Part shown: piece by piece, positions 35,539-44,496 of the stretch
How positions within the stretch are numbered: position 1 is the stretch's first letter
Layout: each line of letters starts with the position of its first letter
NCBI GenBank assembly: GCA_026394055.1
Contig: JAPKYZ010000083.1
Span: 1 to 63,916, forward strand
Length of the DNA: 63,916 bases
Origin: Acidobacteriota bacterium
Lineage (GTDB): Bacteria > Acidobacteriota > Terriglobia > Bryobacterales > Bryobacteraceae
Direction: 5' to 3'
The notes under the pieces: generated by a model
Seen by the model: the letters and a program-made list of their open reading frames with translations, nothing else
Told to the model about the DNA's origin: nothing
The model's database searches: none
Translations under genes and position numbers: made by a program

Positions 35539-37542
35539 ATGAAGTTCACCCGTTGTCTGCCGATTCTGTTTGGCCTGATGCTGTTCGCCGCGCCGCCCAA
35601 ATCGGGCGTCGACAAGGCGGCGCTGGACCCAACGTGTAAGCCCTGCGACGATTTCTGGCGTTACGCCAACGGCGGCTGGGTGGACAAGAACCCGATCCCC
35701 GCCAAGTATCCCGTGTGGGGCAGCTTTGTGACGCTCGAAGAGCAGAACAGCGAAAAACTCCGCGGCATTCTGGAAGAATCCGCCAAGCAGACCTCGGGGC
35801 CGGCGGCCAAAGTGGGGGCCTTCTACGCCGCTTGTCTCGACACGGCCGGCATGGATCGCCTGGGGTTGAAGCCGCTCGAACCAATGTTCGCGCGCATCGC
35901 CCAGATCACCAATTTGAGTGGCCTCTCCAACGAGATTCTGGCGATGGAGAAGGTGGGCATTGCAGCACCGCTCACGGTTTATGCCGACTCCGACTACAAG
36001 AACTCCTCGCAAGTGATCATGATGCTGGACGTCGGCGGCCTGTCGTTGCCGGAGCGGGACTACTACTTCAAGGACGACGAGCGATCAAAGAACATCCGCG
36101 CGGAGTTCGTGAAGCACATCGCCAAGATGCATGAACTGACCGGAGTCCCGGCGGACCAAGCCGCGAAGTTGGCCGCGACGATCATGGCGTTTGAAACCAA
36201 GCTGGCCGAAACGCGCATGAAGCTGGTGGATCGGCGCAACCCGGACAATACCTACAACAAGTCCGACTTGGCCGGTCTGAAAGTGGCCGCGCCGGGCTTT
36301 AGCTGGAACTCGCTGATCGACTCTGAAGGCCTGGCCCAGAACATCGCCATCAACGTCGAGGACATGGGCGCGCTGAAGGGCTTTGGCGAAAGGCTGAAGG
36401 ACACGCCGATCGACACCTGGAAGGCCTACCTCAAGTGGCGCTGGCTGCATGCCACGGCACGGGATCTGTCGAAGCCGTTTCGCGATCAGAATTTTGCGTT
36501 CAACTACACGTTGCTGCGCGGCATTAAGGAGATGGAGCCGCGGTGGCAGACCTGCTCGGCGGAGACCGATGGCTCCATGGGCGAGCAGTTGGGCCAGGTC
36601 TTTGTGGCCAAGTATTTTCCGCCTTCTGCCAAGGCCCGCATGATGACGCTGGTGGAGAATATGCGCGCCACGCTACGCGATGAGATTCCGGGCGTGCCGT
36701 TCATGGGCCCGGCCACCAAGAAGGCGGCCATCGACAAGCTGAACTCCTTCTTCCCCAAAGTTGGCTACCCCGACAAGTGGCGCGATTACTCCGGCCTGAC
36801 AGTCACGCGAGACAACTTCTTTCAAAACCAGATGGCCAGCCGCGCCTTTGAACATCGCTATACGATGAGCCAAGCAGGCAAGCCGGTCGATCGCACCAAG
36901 TGGGGCATGACGCCGCCCACGGTGAATGCCTACTACAACCCCTCGCTGAACGAGATCGTCTTCCCGGCGGGCATTCTGCAGCCGCCCTTCTTCGACATGG
37001 AAGCCGACGACGCGGCTAACTATGGCGCCATCGGAGCCGTGATCGGCCACGAAATGGGCCATGGCTTTGACGACCAGGGCAGTAAGTTCGACTCGCTCGG
37101 CAACCTGCGCGATTGGTGGACCGAAGAGGATCGCAAGAAGTTCGACGAACGCGCGGCCTGCATCGTCGACCAGTTCGACACGATCGACGTCGGTGACGGC
37201 TTGAAGCACAACGGACGACTGGTGACCGGTGAAGCGATGGGCGACGTCGGCGGCTTGACGCTGGCCTACAAGGCGTACAAGCGGTCGCTTGGAGGTAAGG
37301 AAGGCCCAGTGATCGACGGCTTCACCGCCGACCAGCGCTTCTTCCTCGCGTTCGCCCGCGTCTGGGGCATGCATGAGCGGCCGGAACATCGGCGCATGGC
37401 TGTGCAGACCGACCCGCACCCCATCGCCAAATGGCGCGTCAACGGCACGCTGGCCAACATGCCGGAGTTCTTCGCCGCCTTCAGCTGCCAGCGCGGACAG
37501 GCCATGGTGCGGCCTCCGGAGAAGCGCTGCAAGCTCTGGTAG
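35539..37542 (+). CDS. M13 family metallopeptidase (second of tandem pair)
   Basis: 667 residues from ATG 35539, which has GAGGGAG upstream. Signal peptide MKFTRCLPILFGLMLFAA, zinc motif GHEMGHGFDDQGSKFD and TGEAMGDVGG repeat those of the gene 30 bases upstream. Most of the differences are conservative, so the two probably have related but not identical substrates. The close spacing suggests one transcript. Confidence 0.93.
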   Translation: MKFTRCLPILFGLMLFAAPPKSGVDKAALDPTCKPCDDFWRYANGGWVDKNPIPAKYPVWGSFVTLEEQNSEKLRGILEESAKQTSGPAAKVGAFYAACLDTAGMDRLGLKPLEPMFARIAQITNLSGLSNEILAMEKVGIAAPLTVYADSDYKNSSQVIMMLDVGGLSLPERDYYFKDDERSKNIRAEFVKHIAKMHELTGVPADQAAKLAATIMAFETKLAETRMKLVDRRNPDNTYNKSDLAGLKVAAPGFSWNSLIDSEGLAQNIAINVEDMGALKGFGERLKDTPIDTWKAYLKWRWLHATARDLSKPFRDQNFAFNYTLLRGIKEMEPRWQTCSAETDGSMGEQLGQVFVAKYFPPSAKARMMTLVENMRATLRDEIPGVPFMGPATKKAAIDKLNSFFPKVGYPDKWRDYSGLTVTRDNFFQNQMASRAFEHRYTMSQAGKPVDRTKWGMTPPTVNAYYNPSLNEIVFPAGILQPPFFDMEADDAANYGAIGAVIGHEMGHGFDDQGSKFDSLGNLRDWWTEEDRKKFDERAACIVDQFDTIDVGDGLKHNGRLVTGEAMGDVGGLTLAYKAYKRSLGGKEGPVIDGFTADQRFFLAFARVWGMHERPEHRRMAVQTDPHPIAKWRVNGTLANMPEFFAAFSCQRGQAMVRPPEKRCKLW

Positions 37543-37592
37543 AGCAGCGCTCGTCCCGTGCTGGGGACGGCCCACCTGAGCCGTGTTTGCAG

Positions 37593-37621
37593 TTGAAACA
37601 CGTCTGCAATCTGACTGTAAA
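37593..37621 (+). promoter_or_regulatory. sigma70-like promoter for the phytase-like PEP-CTERM gene
   Basis: TTGAAA (37593-37598), 17-bp spacer, TGTAAA (37616-37621). The predicted start is near 37628, within or beside the palindrome that follows. Both boxes match the consensus at 4 of 6 positions. Confidence 0.5.
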
Positions 37622-37623
37622 TT

Positions 37624-37667
37624 TCAAATGATACTCTCGCAGGTTCGCGAGGGGGATGATCATTTGA
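37624..37667 (+). repeat. palindrome covering the start region of the phytase-like gene
   Basis: Outer arms TCAAATGAT (37624-37632) and ATCATTTGA (37659-37667) are perfect 9-bp inverted copies. Inside, CTCGC (37636-37640) pairs with GCGAG (37647-37651) around AGGTTC. The 3' arm contains the TTG start codon, and the GAGGGGGA ribosome-binding site sits between the two stems. This could be an RNA hairpin masking the start or a DNA operator; since transcription may begin inside the 5' arm, the operator reading is also open. Confidence 0.6.
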
Positions 37668-38989
37668 AGCTGAATACACTCACACTGATGTTGGCGCTGG
37701 CCGGTACGACGGTTTCAGGCGCGACCATTGAACTAGTTGGAAAGTACGCGCTTTCAGGAAGCGCCACGGACAAGTCGGGACTGACGGGCTCCGTCACTTG
37801 GCCGGGGAATTCGATGCCCGCTGACCGCTTGGGCGGATTCGGCTCGGGAATCGCCTATACGGGTTTCGGCAATACCTATGTGGCCGTCAATGACCGGGGC
37901 CCGGGCGACGGGCAGGCCAACAACTACCCGGACCGTTTCCACGCCATCGACATCGCGGTGGATATCACCAAACCAGTCGATTCCAGCATCAGTTTCAACC
38001 TGCTCGAAACGCGCCTGCTGATCGATACGCTCAACCGGAACCTGGTGGGGCAGTCGAATGCTTTTTCGACCACCAACGCGGCCGACACGCTGCGTTTTGA
38101 TCCGGAGGCGGTCCGCGTGACCAACTCCGGCAATCTGATCGTCTCTGACGAGTACGGCCCTTTCATCTACGAGTTTGCTCCCACGGGCAAGATGGTGCGA
38201 CGCATTGAATTGCCCGCGAAGTTCCAGATCGCCTTGGACAAGCAGAGTGCGGACCCCGCCAACGAACTGCCTCCCACCAACACCACCGGGCGTCAACCGA
38301 ACCGGGGCATGGAAGGGTTGGCGATCACGCCGGACGGCAAGTACGCGTTCGGCATCATGCAGAACTCCCTCATCCAGGACAACTCCTTCGACGCCGGGAG
38401 CACCACGCGGCGCGGCCTGCACAACCGCATTGTGCGGATCGATCTCACCACCGGTGAGACCAAAGAGTTTGTGTACGAACTGAACCGCCGGCAAAACGGT
38501 GTGAACGAAATTGTGGCCATCAACCAGAATGAGTTCCTGGTTATCGAGCGTGACGGCGATGCGGGGACCGCGGCGGCCTTCAAGCAGATCTACAAGATCG
38601 ATGTTTCCGCCGCCACCGACGTCTCCAATAAGGCCACGCTGCCCCGTAGCGGGACCATCGCCGGCGTCACCAAGGTGAGCAAGAGCCTCTTCCTCGATCT
38701 GCTGGACCCCGCCTTCGGCCTAGCCGGTGCGTCGTTCCCGGAAAAGATCGAGGGCTTGGCGTTTGGCCCCACGCTCTCCGACGGGCGGCTGCTCCTGCTG
38801 GTGACCAGCGACAACGACTTCGATATCGCCAAAACCAGCAACATCTACGCCTTTGCGATCGAGCCGACGGCCCTGCGGTACACGCCGCAGCAGACGGCGA
38901 ACCCATTCCAGATCGTGCCGGAGCCGGGTACGTACGCCATGGCCGGTATTGCCCTGGCGGCCTTGGTGGCCCTGCGCCGCCGCGGGTAG
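37664..38989 (+). CDS. phytase-like esterase domain protein with PEP-CTERM signal
   Basis: 441 residues from TTG 37664, chosen because it follows GAGGGGGA and gives a proper signal peptide (LNTLTLMLALAGTTVSGA); ATG 37628 would add 12 residues. The body matches the esterase-like phytase (beta-propeller) type: GGFGSGIAYTGFGNTYVAVNDRG, FDPEAVRV, SDEYGPFIYEF, NRGMEGLAITPDGKYAFG. The C-terminus is a PEP-CTERM signal (VPEPGTYAMAG, hydrophobic helix, RRRG). Exported and surface sorted; it may release phosphate from organic phosphates. Substrate not proved. Confidence 0.82.
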   Translation: MKLNTLTLMLALAGTTVSGATIELVGKYALSGSATDKSGLTGSVTWPGNSMPADRLGGFGSGIAYTGFGNTYVAVNDRGPGDGQANNYPDRFHAIDIAVDITKPVDSSISFNLLETRLLIDTLNRNLVGQSNAFSTTNAADTLRFDPEAVRVTNSGNLIVSDEYGPFIYEFAPTGKMVRRIELPAKFQIALDKQSADPANELPPTNTTGRQPNRGMEGLAITPDGKYAFGIMQNSLIQDNSFDAGSTTRRGLHNRIVRIDLTTGETKEFVYELNRRQNGVNEIVAINQNEFLVIERDGDAGTAAAFKQIYKIDVSAATDVSNKATLPRSGTIAGVTKVSKSLFLDLLDPAFGLAGASFPEKIEGLAFGPTLSDGRLLLLVTSDNDFDIAKTSNIYAFAIEPTALRYTPQQTANPFQIVPEPGTYAMAGIALAALVALRRRG

Positions 38990-39013
38990 TCAACACCGAC
39001 CTTGCTGGTGACC

Positions 39014-39051
39014 ACCCCGGGGCTGACCAGGCCTCGGGGTTTCGTCTTTTT
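39014..39051 (+). terminator. Rho-independent terminator of the phytase-like gene
   Basis: ACCCCGGGGC (39014-39023) pairs with GCCTCGGGGT (39031-39040) with one mismatch around a 7-base loop, then TTTCGTCTTTTT. Confidence 0.75.
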
Positions 39052-39090
39052 GGGGCGCAATTCAGCACGGTTTCGCGGTACAACGGTGTC

Positions 39091-39969
39091 ATGAAGGTTG
39101 TTGCTCTGTTCGTCTTGGTGGCCGCGATTTCACTGGCGCAGTCGCGCCGCGAGGTGCCCATGCTGGTGACGGTGCCGTGGCTGGAGAACTATCTCCCGCA
39201 ACCGGGTCTGGTGATTCTGCATGTGGGCTCGCAGAAGGATTTTGATGCCGGGCATATTCCCGGCGCACGCTTGGCGACGCTGGCTGACCTTTCAGTGACC
39301 GGTGCGGCGGGGTTGCGGCTGGAACTGCCCCCACCGGCCACGCTCAGCGCCGCCTTGGGGCGGCTGGGGGTTACGCCCAACTCCCGGATCGTGATCTACC
39401 CGGCCACAGATTCCGTGCAGTCGGCAACGCGCGTTTGGGTGACGCTGGAATGGGCCGGTCTGGCTGGCCGGGCGTCCCTGCTCGATGGCGGGTTGGCGGC
39501 GTGGCAGGCCGCGGGCAAGCCGCTTGAGACCACGGCGCGGGCGGCGGCGGAAACTCCCGCTCCCGCCGTGGCGCCGCATCCGGAACTACTGGTCGACAAG
39601 AACTGGGTGCGGGACCACGGGCAACAGCCCAACGTCGCCCTACTTGACGCTCGATTGCCGCAGTTCTACACGGGCGCTGAACAGGGCATCGGGAACCGCC
39701 TGGGCCACATCCCCGGCGCCCGCAATCTCCCCTTTACCAGCCTGCTCGACGCCGACCGCAAGCTGAAACCCGCCGCCGAACTGCGCCAGTTGTTCACCGA
39801 AGCCGGCGTCACCGACGGCAAGCAGCTGGCGATCTACTGCCACATCGTCCAGCAAGCGACACTGCTCTACTTTGCCGCCAAGTCGGTCGGTTTTGAGCCG
39901 AAGCTCTACGATGGCTCCTTCCAGGAGTGGAGCATGCAGGCGGACTTCCCAGTGGTCAGCGGCAAATAA
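39091..39969 (+). CDS. exported two-domain rhodanese (sulfurtransferase)
   Basis: 292 residues. Signal peptide MKVVALFVLVAAISLAQS. Two rhodanese domains: the first (VILHVGSQKDFDAGHIPGA, DGGLAAW) lacks an active cysteine, the second (VALLDARLPQFYTG..., HIPGARNLPF) has the active-site loop start YCHIVQQATLLY. The usual loop is CxxGxxA; here it is Cys-His-Ile-Val-Gln-Gln-Ala, so catalysis or acceptor choice may differ. Sulfurtransferases move sulfane sulfur to cyanide or thiols; an exported copy is less usual. Confidence 0.82.
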   Translation: MKVVALFVLVAAISLAQSRREVPMLVTVPWLENYLPQPGLVILHVGSQKDFDAGHIPGARLATLADLSVTGAAGLRLELPPPATLSAALGRLGVTPNSRIVIYPATDSVQSATRVWVTLEWAGLAGRASLLDGGLAAWQAAGKPLETTARAAAETPAPAVAPHPELLVDKNWVRDHGQQPNVALLDARLPQFYTGAEQGIGNRLGHIPGARNLPFTSLLDADRKLKPAAELRQLFTEAGVTDGKQLAIYCHIVQQATLLYFAAKSVGFEPKLYDGSFQEWSMQADFPVVSGK

Positions 39970-40153
39970 GTACCGTTTCCGCAGAGTCAGTTCTAGCCGT
40001 CGTGCGATCTGGTGGCAACCCATCCGGGGTTGCCATTTGGTCATTTGGTTTCCTGTTTTCATTCGATTAGCCTCGATTTCCCCAGGGAGTCGGCCGAGCT
40101 GCCGGCGCGACCCGGCAGACACTGTTGCTGATTTGACATGTTAATGTAACCAA

Positions 40154-41386
40154 ATGGAAACATTCCGCCCCCGGATTCGGGTTCGCTTGGCGGTGGCAGG
40201 CCTTTTTTGCACGCTCGTGCTGGCGATCGGCTGTAGCCGGGCGACGTCGGCTCCGACGATGGCCTCCGAGCCGGCGCCCACGGTCTTGGCCACCGTCGCC
40301 GTGGTGCAGCCGCAGCCGGAGACGATGAGCCAGCGCGTGGTGCTGGCCGGTGAATTCCGCCCCCATCAGGTGGTGGATCTTTACGCCAAGGTTGCCGGAT
40401 ATCTGCGGCAGATCTCGGTGGACGTCGGCTCCGTGGTGCAGCCCGGGCAAGTGGTGGCCGTGCTCGAAAGCCCGGAGTTGGAAACGGACGTCGCCCGCAC
40501 CGGGGCGGAACTCCGGCGGAGCCGGGCCGAACGGGAACGGGCTCAAGCGGAGGTACGCCGGGCCCAAGCCAGCCTCCATCTCACCAATGTTTCACTGGAG
40601 CGTTTGTTGGGCGCGATCAAGCGCGAACCCGGCATCATTGCGCAGCAGGAGATTGATGAGGCACGCGCTCGTCAGCAGGCGGCGGAGGCGCTGCTGGAGG
40701 CGGCTCAGGCGGCCGCTTCCATTGAAGATAGCCGCATCGGCGTTGCCCAGGCGAGTGAAAAGCGGTCGCAAGCGATGGCCGCCTATCAAACCATCACCGC
40801 TCCTTTTGCCGGCGTCGTGGTGAAGCGCTATGTGGACCGGGGCGCCATGGTCCAAGCGGGCACGGCCTCCCAAACCCAGGCCAGTCCAGTGGTTCGCGTG
40901 GCGGAGCTGAACCCGCTCCGCCTGGCCGTCAGCATCCCGGAGGCGGTGGTTCCGCTGGTGAAAGTCGGGGTCCGGGCGGAGATTCGGGTCAGTGCTCTCC
41001 GGCAGACGTTCACCGGGACGGTGGCGCGGATCAATCGTGAGGTGGCGGTCTCGACCCGCACGATGGAGGCGGAGCTCGACGTGCCCAACCCGGGCAGCCG
41101 CCTGACGCCGGGCATGTTCGCCGATGTCTCGTTCCAGTTGGAACGGCGCGAACAGGTGCTGACCATTCCGATCAACGCGGTGATCAACGGAGGTGGCAAC
41201 CGCTCCGTGCTGGTAGTCGGCAGCGGAGGCAAGTTAGAAGAACGAAGCATCAAGACGGGGCTGGAAAGCTCATCGCGTTTTGAAGTGATCGAGGGCTTAC
41301 GGCCGGACGATCAAGTGGTGGTCTCCAACCGCAGCCAGTTGCGGCCCGGCCAGACGGTAGAAGTGCGGCGGGCGGGGGGACGTTAA
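40154..41386 (+). CDS. RND efflux periplasmic adaptor (membrane fusion protein)
   Basis: 410 residues. A lipoprotein-type signal (CTLVLAIGC) is followed by a lipoyl/biotinyl half (YAKVAGYLRQISVDVGSVVQPGQ), a long coiled coil (about 115-195), the second lipoyl half (ITAPFAGVVVKRYVDRGAMV) and beta-barrel/membrane-proximal domains. It joins the inner-membrane pump to the outer-membrane channel. Its stop overlaps the pump gene start (TAATG). Confidence 0.92.
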   Translation: METFRPRIRVRLAVAGLFCTLVLAIGCSRATSAPTMASEPAPTVLATVAVVQPQPETMSQRVVLAGEFRPHQVVDLYAKVAGYLRQISVDVGSVVQPGQVVAVLESPELETDVARTGAELRRSRAERERAQAEVRRAQASLHLTNVSLERLLGAIKREPGIIAQQEIDEARARQQAAEALLEAAQAAASIEDSRIGVAQASEKRSQAMAAYQTITAPFAGVVVKRYVDRGAMVQAGTASQTQASPVVRVAELNPLRLAVSIPEAVVPLVKVGVRAEIRVSALRQTFTGTVARINREVAVSTRTMEAELDVPNPGSRLTPGMFADVSFQLERREQVLTIPINAVINGGGNRSVLVVGSGGKLEERSIKTGLESSSRFEVIEGLRPDDQVVVSNRSQLRPGQTVEVRRAGGR

Positions 41387-44300
41387 TGCCCGGTTTTTCG
41401 ATCCGCAATCCCTACTTCATCCTGGTCTGCACACTGATCCTTTGTCTGATTGGCGGCACCGTATTGACTCGGATGCCGGTCGACATGTTCCCGCGGCTGG
41501 ACCTGACCGCCGTCGTCACCGCCACCCTGTACCCGGGCATGCCCCCGGAGCAGGTAGAGAAAAACATCACCGAGCGCCAGGAGCGCTTCTTTACTCTGGC
41601 GGCCGGTATTGAGCACATCGAAAGCCGTTCCATGGCCGGAGCGGGCATCATCAAGATCTTCTTTCAGCCCGGCACCAATCCGGACGCCGCCGTTTCCACT
41701 GTGGCGAATCTGGCCCTGGCGGAAATGCGCCGGATGCCGCCTGGTACGTTGCCGCCCTACGTCTTGCGCTTTGACGCTTCCAGCCTGCCGGTCTGCCTGA
41801 TCGCTCTGCGGGGTGACGGCCTGACGGAGGCCGCCCTTCGCGATGTGGGGCATTACCGGGTACGAACTCAAGTGGCCAAAGTACCCGGCGCCGCCGTACC
41901 GCCGCCGTTTGGGGGACGCTATCGCCAGATCATGCTGTACGCTGACCCGCAAAAGCTGGAATCGTATCAGCTATCGCCCATGGACGTGGTCCGCGCGGTG
42001 AACGAAGCCAACGTCATCCTGCCTTCAGGCAACATCCGCATTGGACCGCTGGACTACCCGATCTTTACCAACTCTCAATTGACTGACCTGGAAACAGTGG
42101 GCCGGGTGCCGATCAAGACGGTGGGTTCGGCGCAGGTGACGGTCAGCGATGTGGCCACGGTCCGCGATGGCGCGCAGATTCAATACAACACCGTCCGGGT
42201 GGATGGCCAACCGTCGGTGTATCAACCGGTCTTGCGGCAGGGCGGCGATGCCAACACGCTCTCGATTGTCAACGCGGTCCGCCGTGAGGTGGACCACCTG
42301 CTGGATGTGCCGGATTCATTGGTGGCTCGCGTTGTCTTTGACCAGTCCTCGTTCATCCGTAACGCGATACAGACGCTGGTCCATGAAGGCGCGGTGGGTC
42401 TATTTTTGACGTCGTTGATGGTGCTGCTTTTCCTGGGCAGCTTTCGCGGAACGCTGGCCGTGTTTTTCTCGATTCCGCTGTCGGCACTGGCGGCGTTCAT
42501 CTGCCTGTATGCCACGGGCGGATCAATCAACTCGATGACGCTGGGCGGGCTGGCGCTGGCGTTTTCGCGGTTGATCGACGATTCGGTGGTGGTGCTCGAG
42601 AACATCTTCCGCCACTTGGACATGGGCAAGCAGCCGGAAGAGGCCGCCCGCGAAGGCGCCAATGAAGTGGCTCTGCCGGTGCTGGCTTCGACGCTGACCA
42701 CCGCGGTGGTGTTCTTCCCGGTCGTGTTCTTGCAAGGCGTCAGCAAGGACTTGTTCACGGCCCTTTCGATCACGGTGGTGCTGGCGCTGGCGGCGTCCTA
42801 TCTGGTGGCCATGACGATTGTGCCCCTGTTCTGCGCGCGGTACCTGAAGGCTCATCCTGGCGATGCGCACCACCATCCGGCGGAGCGGGTGCCGCGCTGG
42901 GTGTTCTGGTTCAATCGGGGCTTTGTGCGTTTGATGACGGCCTACGATGTTGCTCTGGCAGCGCTGCTGCGGCGGCCGCTGAACACGGTCCTGACTCTGC
43001 TGGCCCTGTTCGCTGCGAGCCTGTTGCTCTATCCGCAGCTGGGCACCACCCTGTTTCCGCGCACCGATCCGGCGCAGTTTGTGATGAACATCAAGGCTCC
43101 GCTGGGCACCTCGCTCGAGGAGACGGAGCGGCTCATCGAGCGCGTGGAGCAGATCGCGCGCCGGGTGGTGCTTCCGGCCGACTACGACATCACGGTCTCG
43201 AACGCCGGTGTCGTGCCGGACTTCTCCGCCATCTACACGTCCAACTCCGGCCCGCACAACGGCTTTGTCCAGGTGAGCCTGAAAGAGAATCACCAGATCG
43301 GCAGTTATGAATACATGTCCCGGATGCGCCGGGCCGTGCGCGAAGAGTTGCCGGAGTTGACCACCTACTTTCAATCGGGCGGATTTGTGGATTCCGTCCT
43401 GAACTTCGGCATGCCGGCGCCGATCAACGTGCAGGTAAGCGGACCTGACCTGCCCAGCATCTTTGCCACCGCCACCGGACTGGCGCCGCGCCTCCGGGCC
43501 TTGCCGGGCGTCTCCGATGTCTTCATCCCGCAGGACCTAGACCTGCCTGCCATCCGCGTGGATGTCGACCGGCGGCGGGCCGCTTTGCTCGGACTGTCGC
43601 AGCGCGAGATCGCCACCAACCTGATCACCTCCGTTGCCTCAAACGCGATGGTGGCTCCAACTTTCTGGACCGATCCCAAGAGCGGCAACGACTACTTCCT
43701 CACCGTCCAATACGCCGAGAAGTCGATCCGCTCCGTGGCGGATCTCAATGACATTCCCCTGCGTGGTGTGGGCAGCCGCGGGGTCACCAACCTGCAGGCC
43801 GTTGCGGAGATCTCCCGAGTTTCAGCGCCCACCGAGGTAGCCCATTTCGGCTTGCGCAAGGTCGTCGATGTCTTCGTCAATTTGGAGCACGAGGACCTGG
43901 GACGCGCCGGCCGTCAGATTGAGCAGTTGGTGGCCAACACCAAGCTGCCGCCGGGCGTCCGCATCGACCTTCGCGGATCGCTGGAAGGGATGCGATCCTC
44001 ATTCCGGAGCTTCGCTTGGGGACTGATCCTCGCGGTGGCTTTACTGTATCTGATCCTGGTCGCCCAATTCCGCTCGTTTCTCGATCCCTTGCTGATCCTG
44101 CTGGCGGTGCCGATGGGGTTGGCCGGGACGTTGCTGCTGTTGTGGGTGACGGGCACCACCATCAATGTCCAGTCGCTGATGGGCGTCATCATGATGGTGG
44201 GCATCGTCGTGTCCAACTCCATCCTGCTGGTCGAATTCATGCGGCGGCTGCGGCAGGAAGGTATGCCGCTGGAAGATGCGGTGCCGATGGCGGGGCGTGT

Positions 44301-44496
44301 GCGGCTACGGCCGATTCTGATGACGTCGCTGGCCACCATCATCGGACTGGTGCCGATGGCGCTGAAGTTGGGCACCGGCAGCGAGGCCTACGCTCCGCTG
44401 GCGCGGGCGATTATCGGCGGCATGACGGTCTCGCTGATCTTTACGGTGTTCATTGTCCCGGCCGCCTACCAGGTGGCCTACCGGAGGACGGCCTAG
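41386..44496 (+). CDS. RND efflux pump inner-membrane transporter (AcrB/CusA superfamily)
   Basis: 1036 residues with the 12-helix, two-porter-domain layout. The N-terminus reads FSIRNPYFILVCTLILCLIGG. Helix 4 contains SRLIDDSVVVLENI with the paired aspartates of the proton relay (usual VVDDAIVVVENI). Helix 10-12 region has GVIMMVGIVVSNSILLVEF and RLRPILMTSLATIIGLVPMA. Substrate class (drug or metal) cannot be fixed. Second gene of the three-gene pump operon. Confidence 0.93.
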   Translation: MPGFSIRNPYFILVCTLILCLIGGTVLTRMPVDMFPRLDLTAVVTATLYPGMPPEQVEKNITERQERFFTLAAGIEHIESRSMAGAGIIKIFFQPGTNPDAAVSTVANLALAEMRRMPPGTLPPYVLRFDASSLPVCLIALRGDGLTEAALRDVGHYRVRTQVAKVPGAAVPPPFGGRYRQIMLYADPQKLESYQLSPMDVVRAVNEANVILPSGNIRIGPLDYPIFTNSQLTDLETVGRVPIKTVGSAQVTVSDVATVRDGAQIQYNTVRVDGQPSVYQPVLRQGGDANTLSIVNAVRREVDHLLDVPDSLVARVVFDQSSFIRNAIQTLVHEGAVGLFLTSLMVLLFLGSFRGTLAVFFSIPLSALAAFICLYATGGSINSMTLGGLALAFSRLIDDSVVVLENIFRHLDMGKQPEEAAREGANEVALPVLASTLTTAVVFFPVVFLQGVSKDLFTALSITVVLALAASYLVAMTIVPLFCARYLKAHPGDAHHHPAERVPRWVFWFNRGFVRLMTAYDVALAALLRRPLNTVLTLLALFAASLLLYPQLGTTLFPRTDPAQFVMNIKAPLGTSLEETERLIERVEQIARRVVLPADYDITVSNAGVVPDFSAIYTSNSGPHNGFVQVSLKENHQIGSYEYMSRMRRAVREELPELTTYFQSGGFVDSVLNFGMPAPINVQVSGPDLPSIFATATGLAPRLRALPGVSDVFIPQDLDLPAIRVDVDRRRAALLGLSQREIATNLITSVASNAMVAPTFWTDPKSGNDYFLTVQYAEKSIRSVADLNDIPLRGVGSRGVTNLQAVAEISRVSAPTEVAHFGLRKVVDVFVNLEHEDLGRAGRQIEQLVANTKLPPGVRIDLRGSLEGMRSSFRSFAWGLILAVALLYLILVAQFRSFLDPLLILLAVPMGLAGTLLLLWVTGTTINVQSLMGVIMMVGIVVSNSILLVEFMRRLRQEGMPLEDAVPMAGRVRLRPILMTSLATIIGLVPMALKLGTGSEAYAPLARAIIGGMTVSLIFTVFIVPAAYQVAYRRTA

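Noticed and set aside
34435..36012. 525-codon minus-strand frame across the M13 genes
   Set aside because: It is antisense to two intact peptidases with zinc motifs; high GC keeps the opposite strand open by chance.
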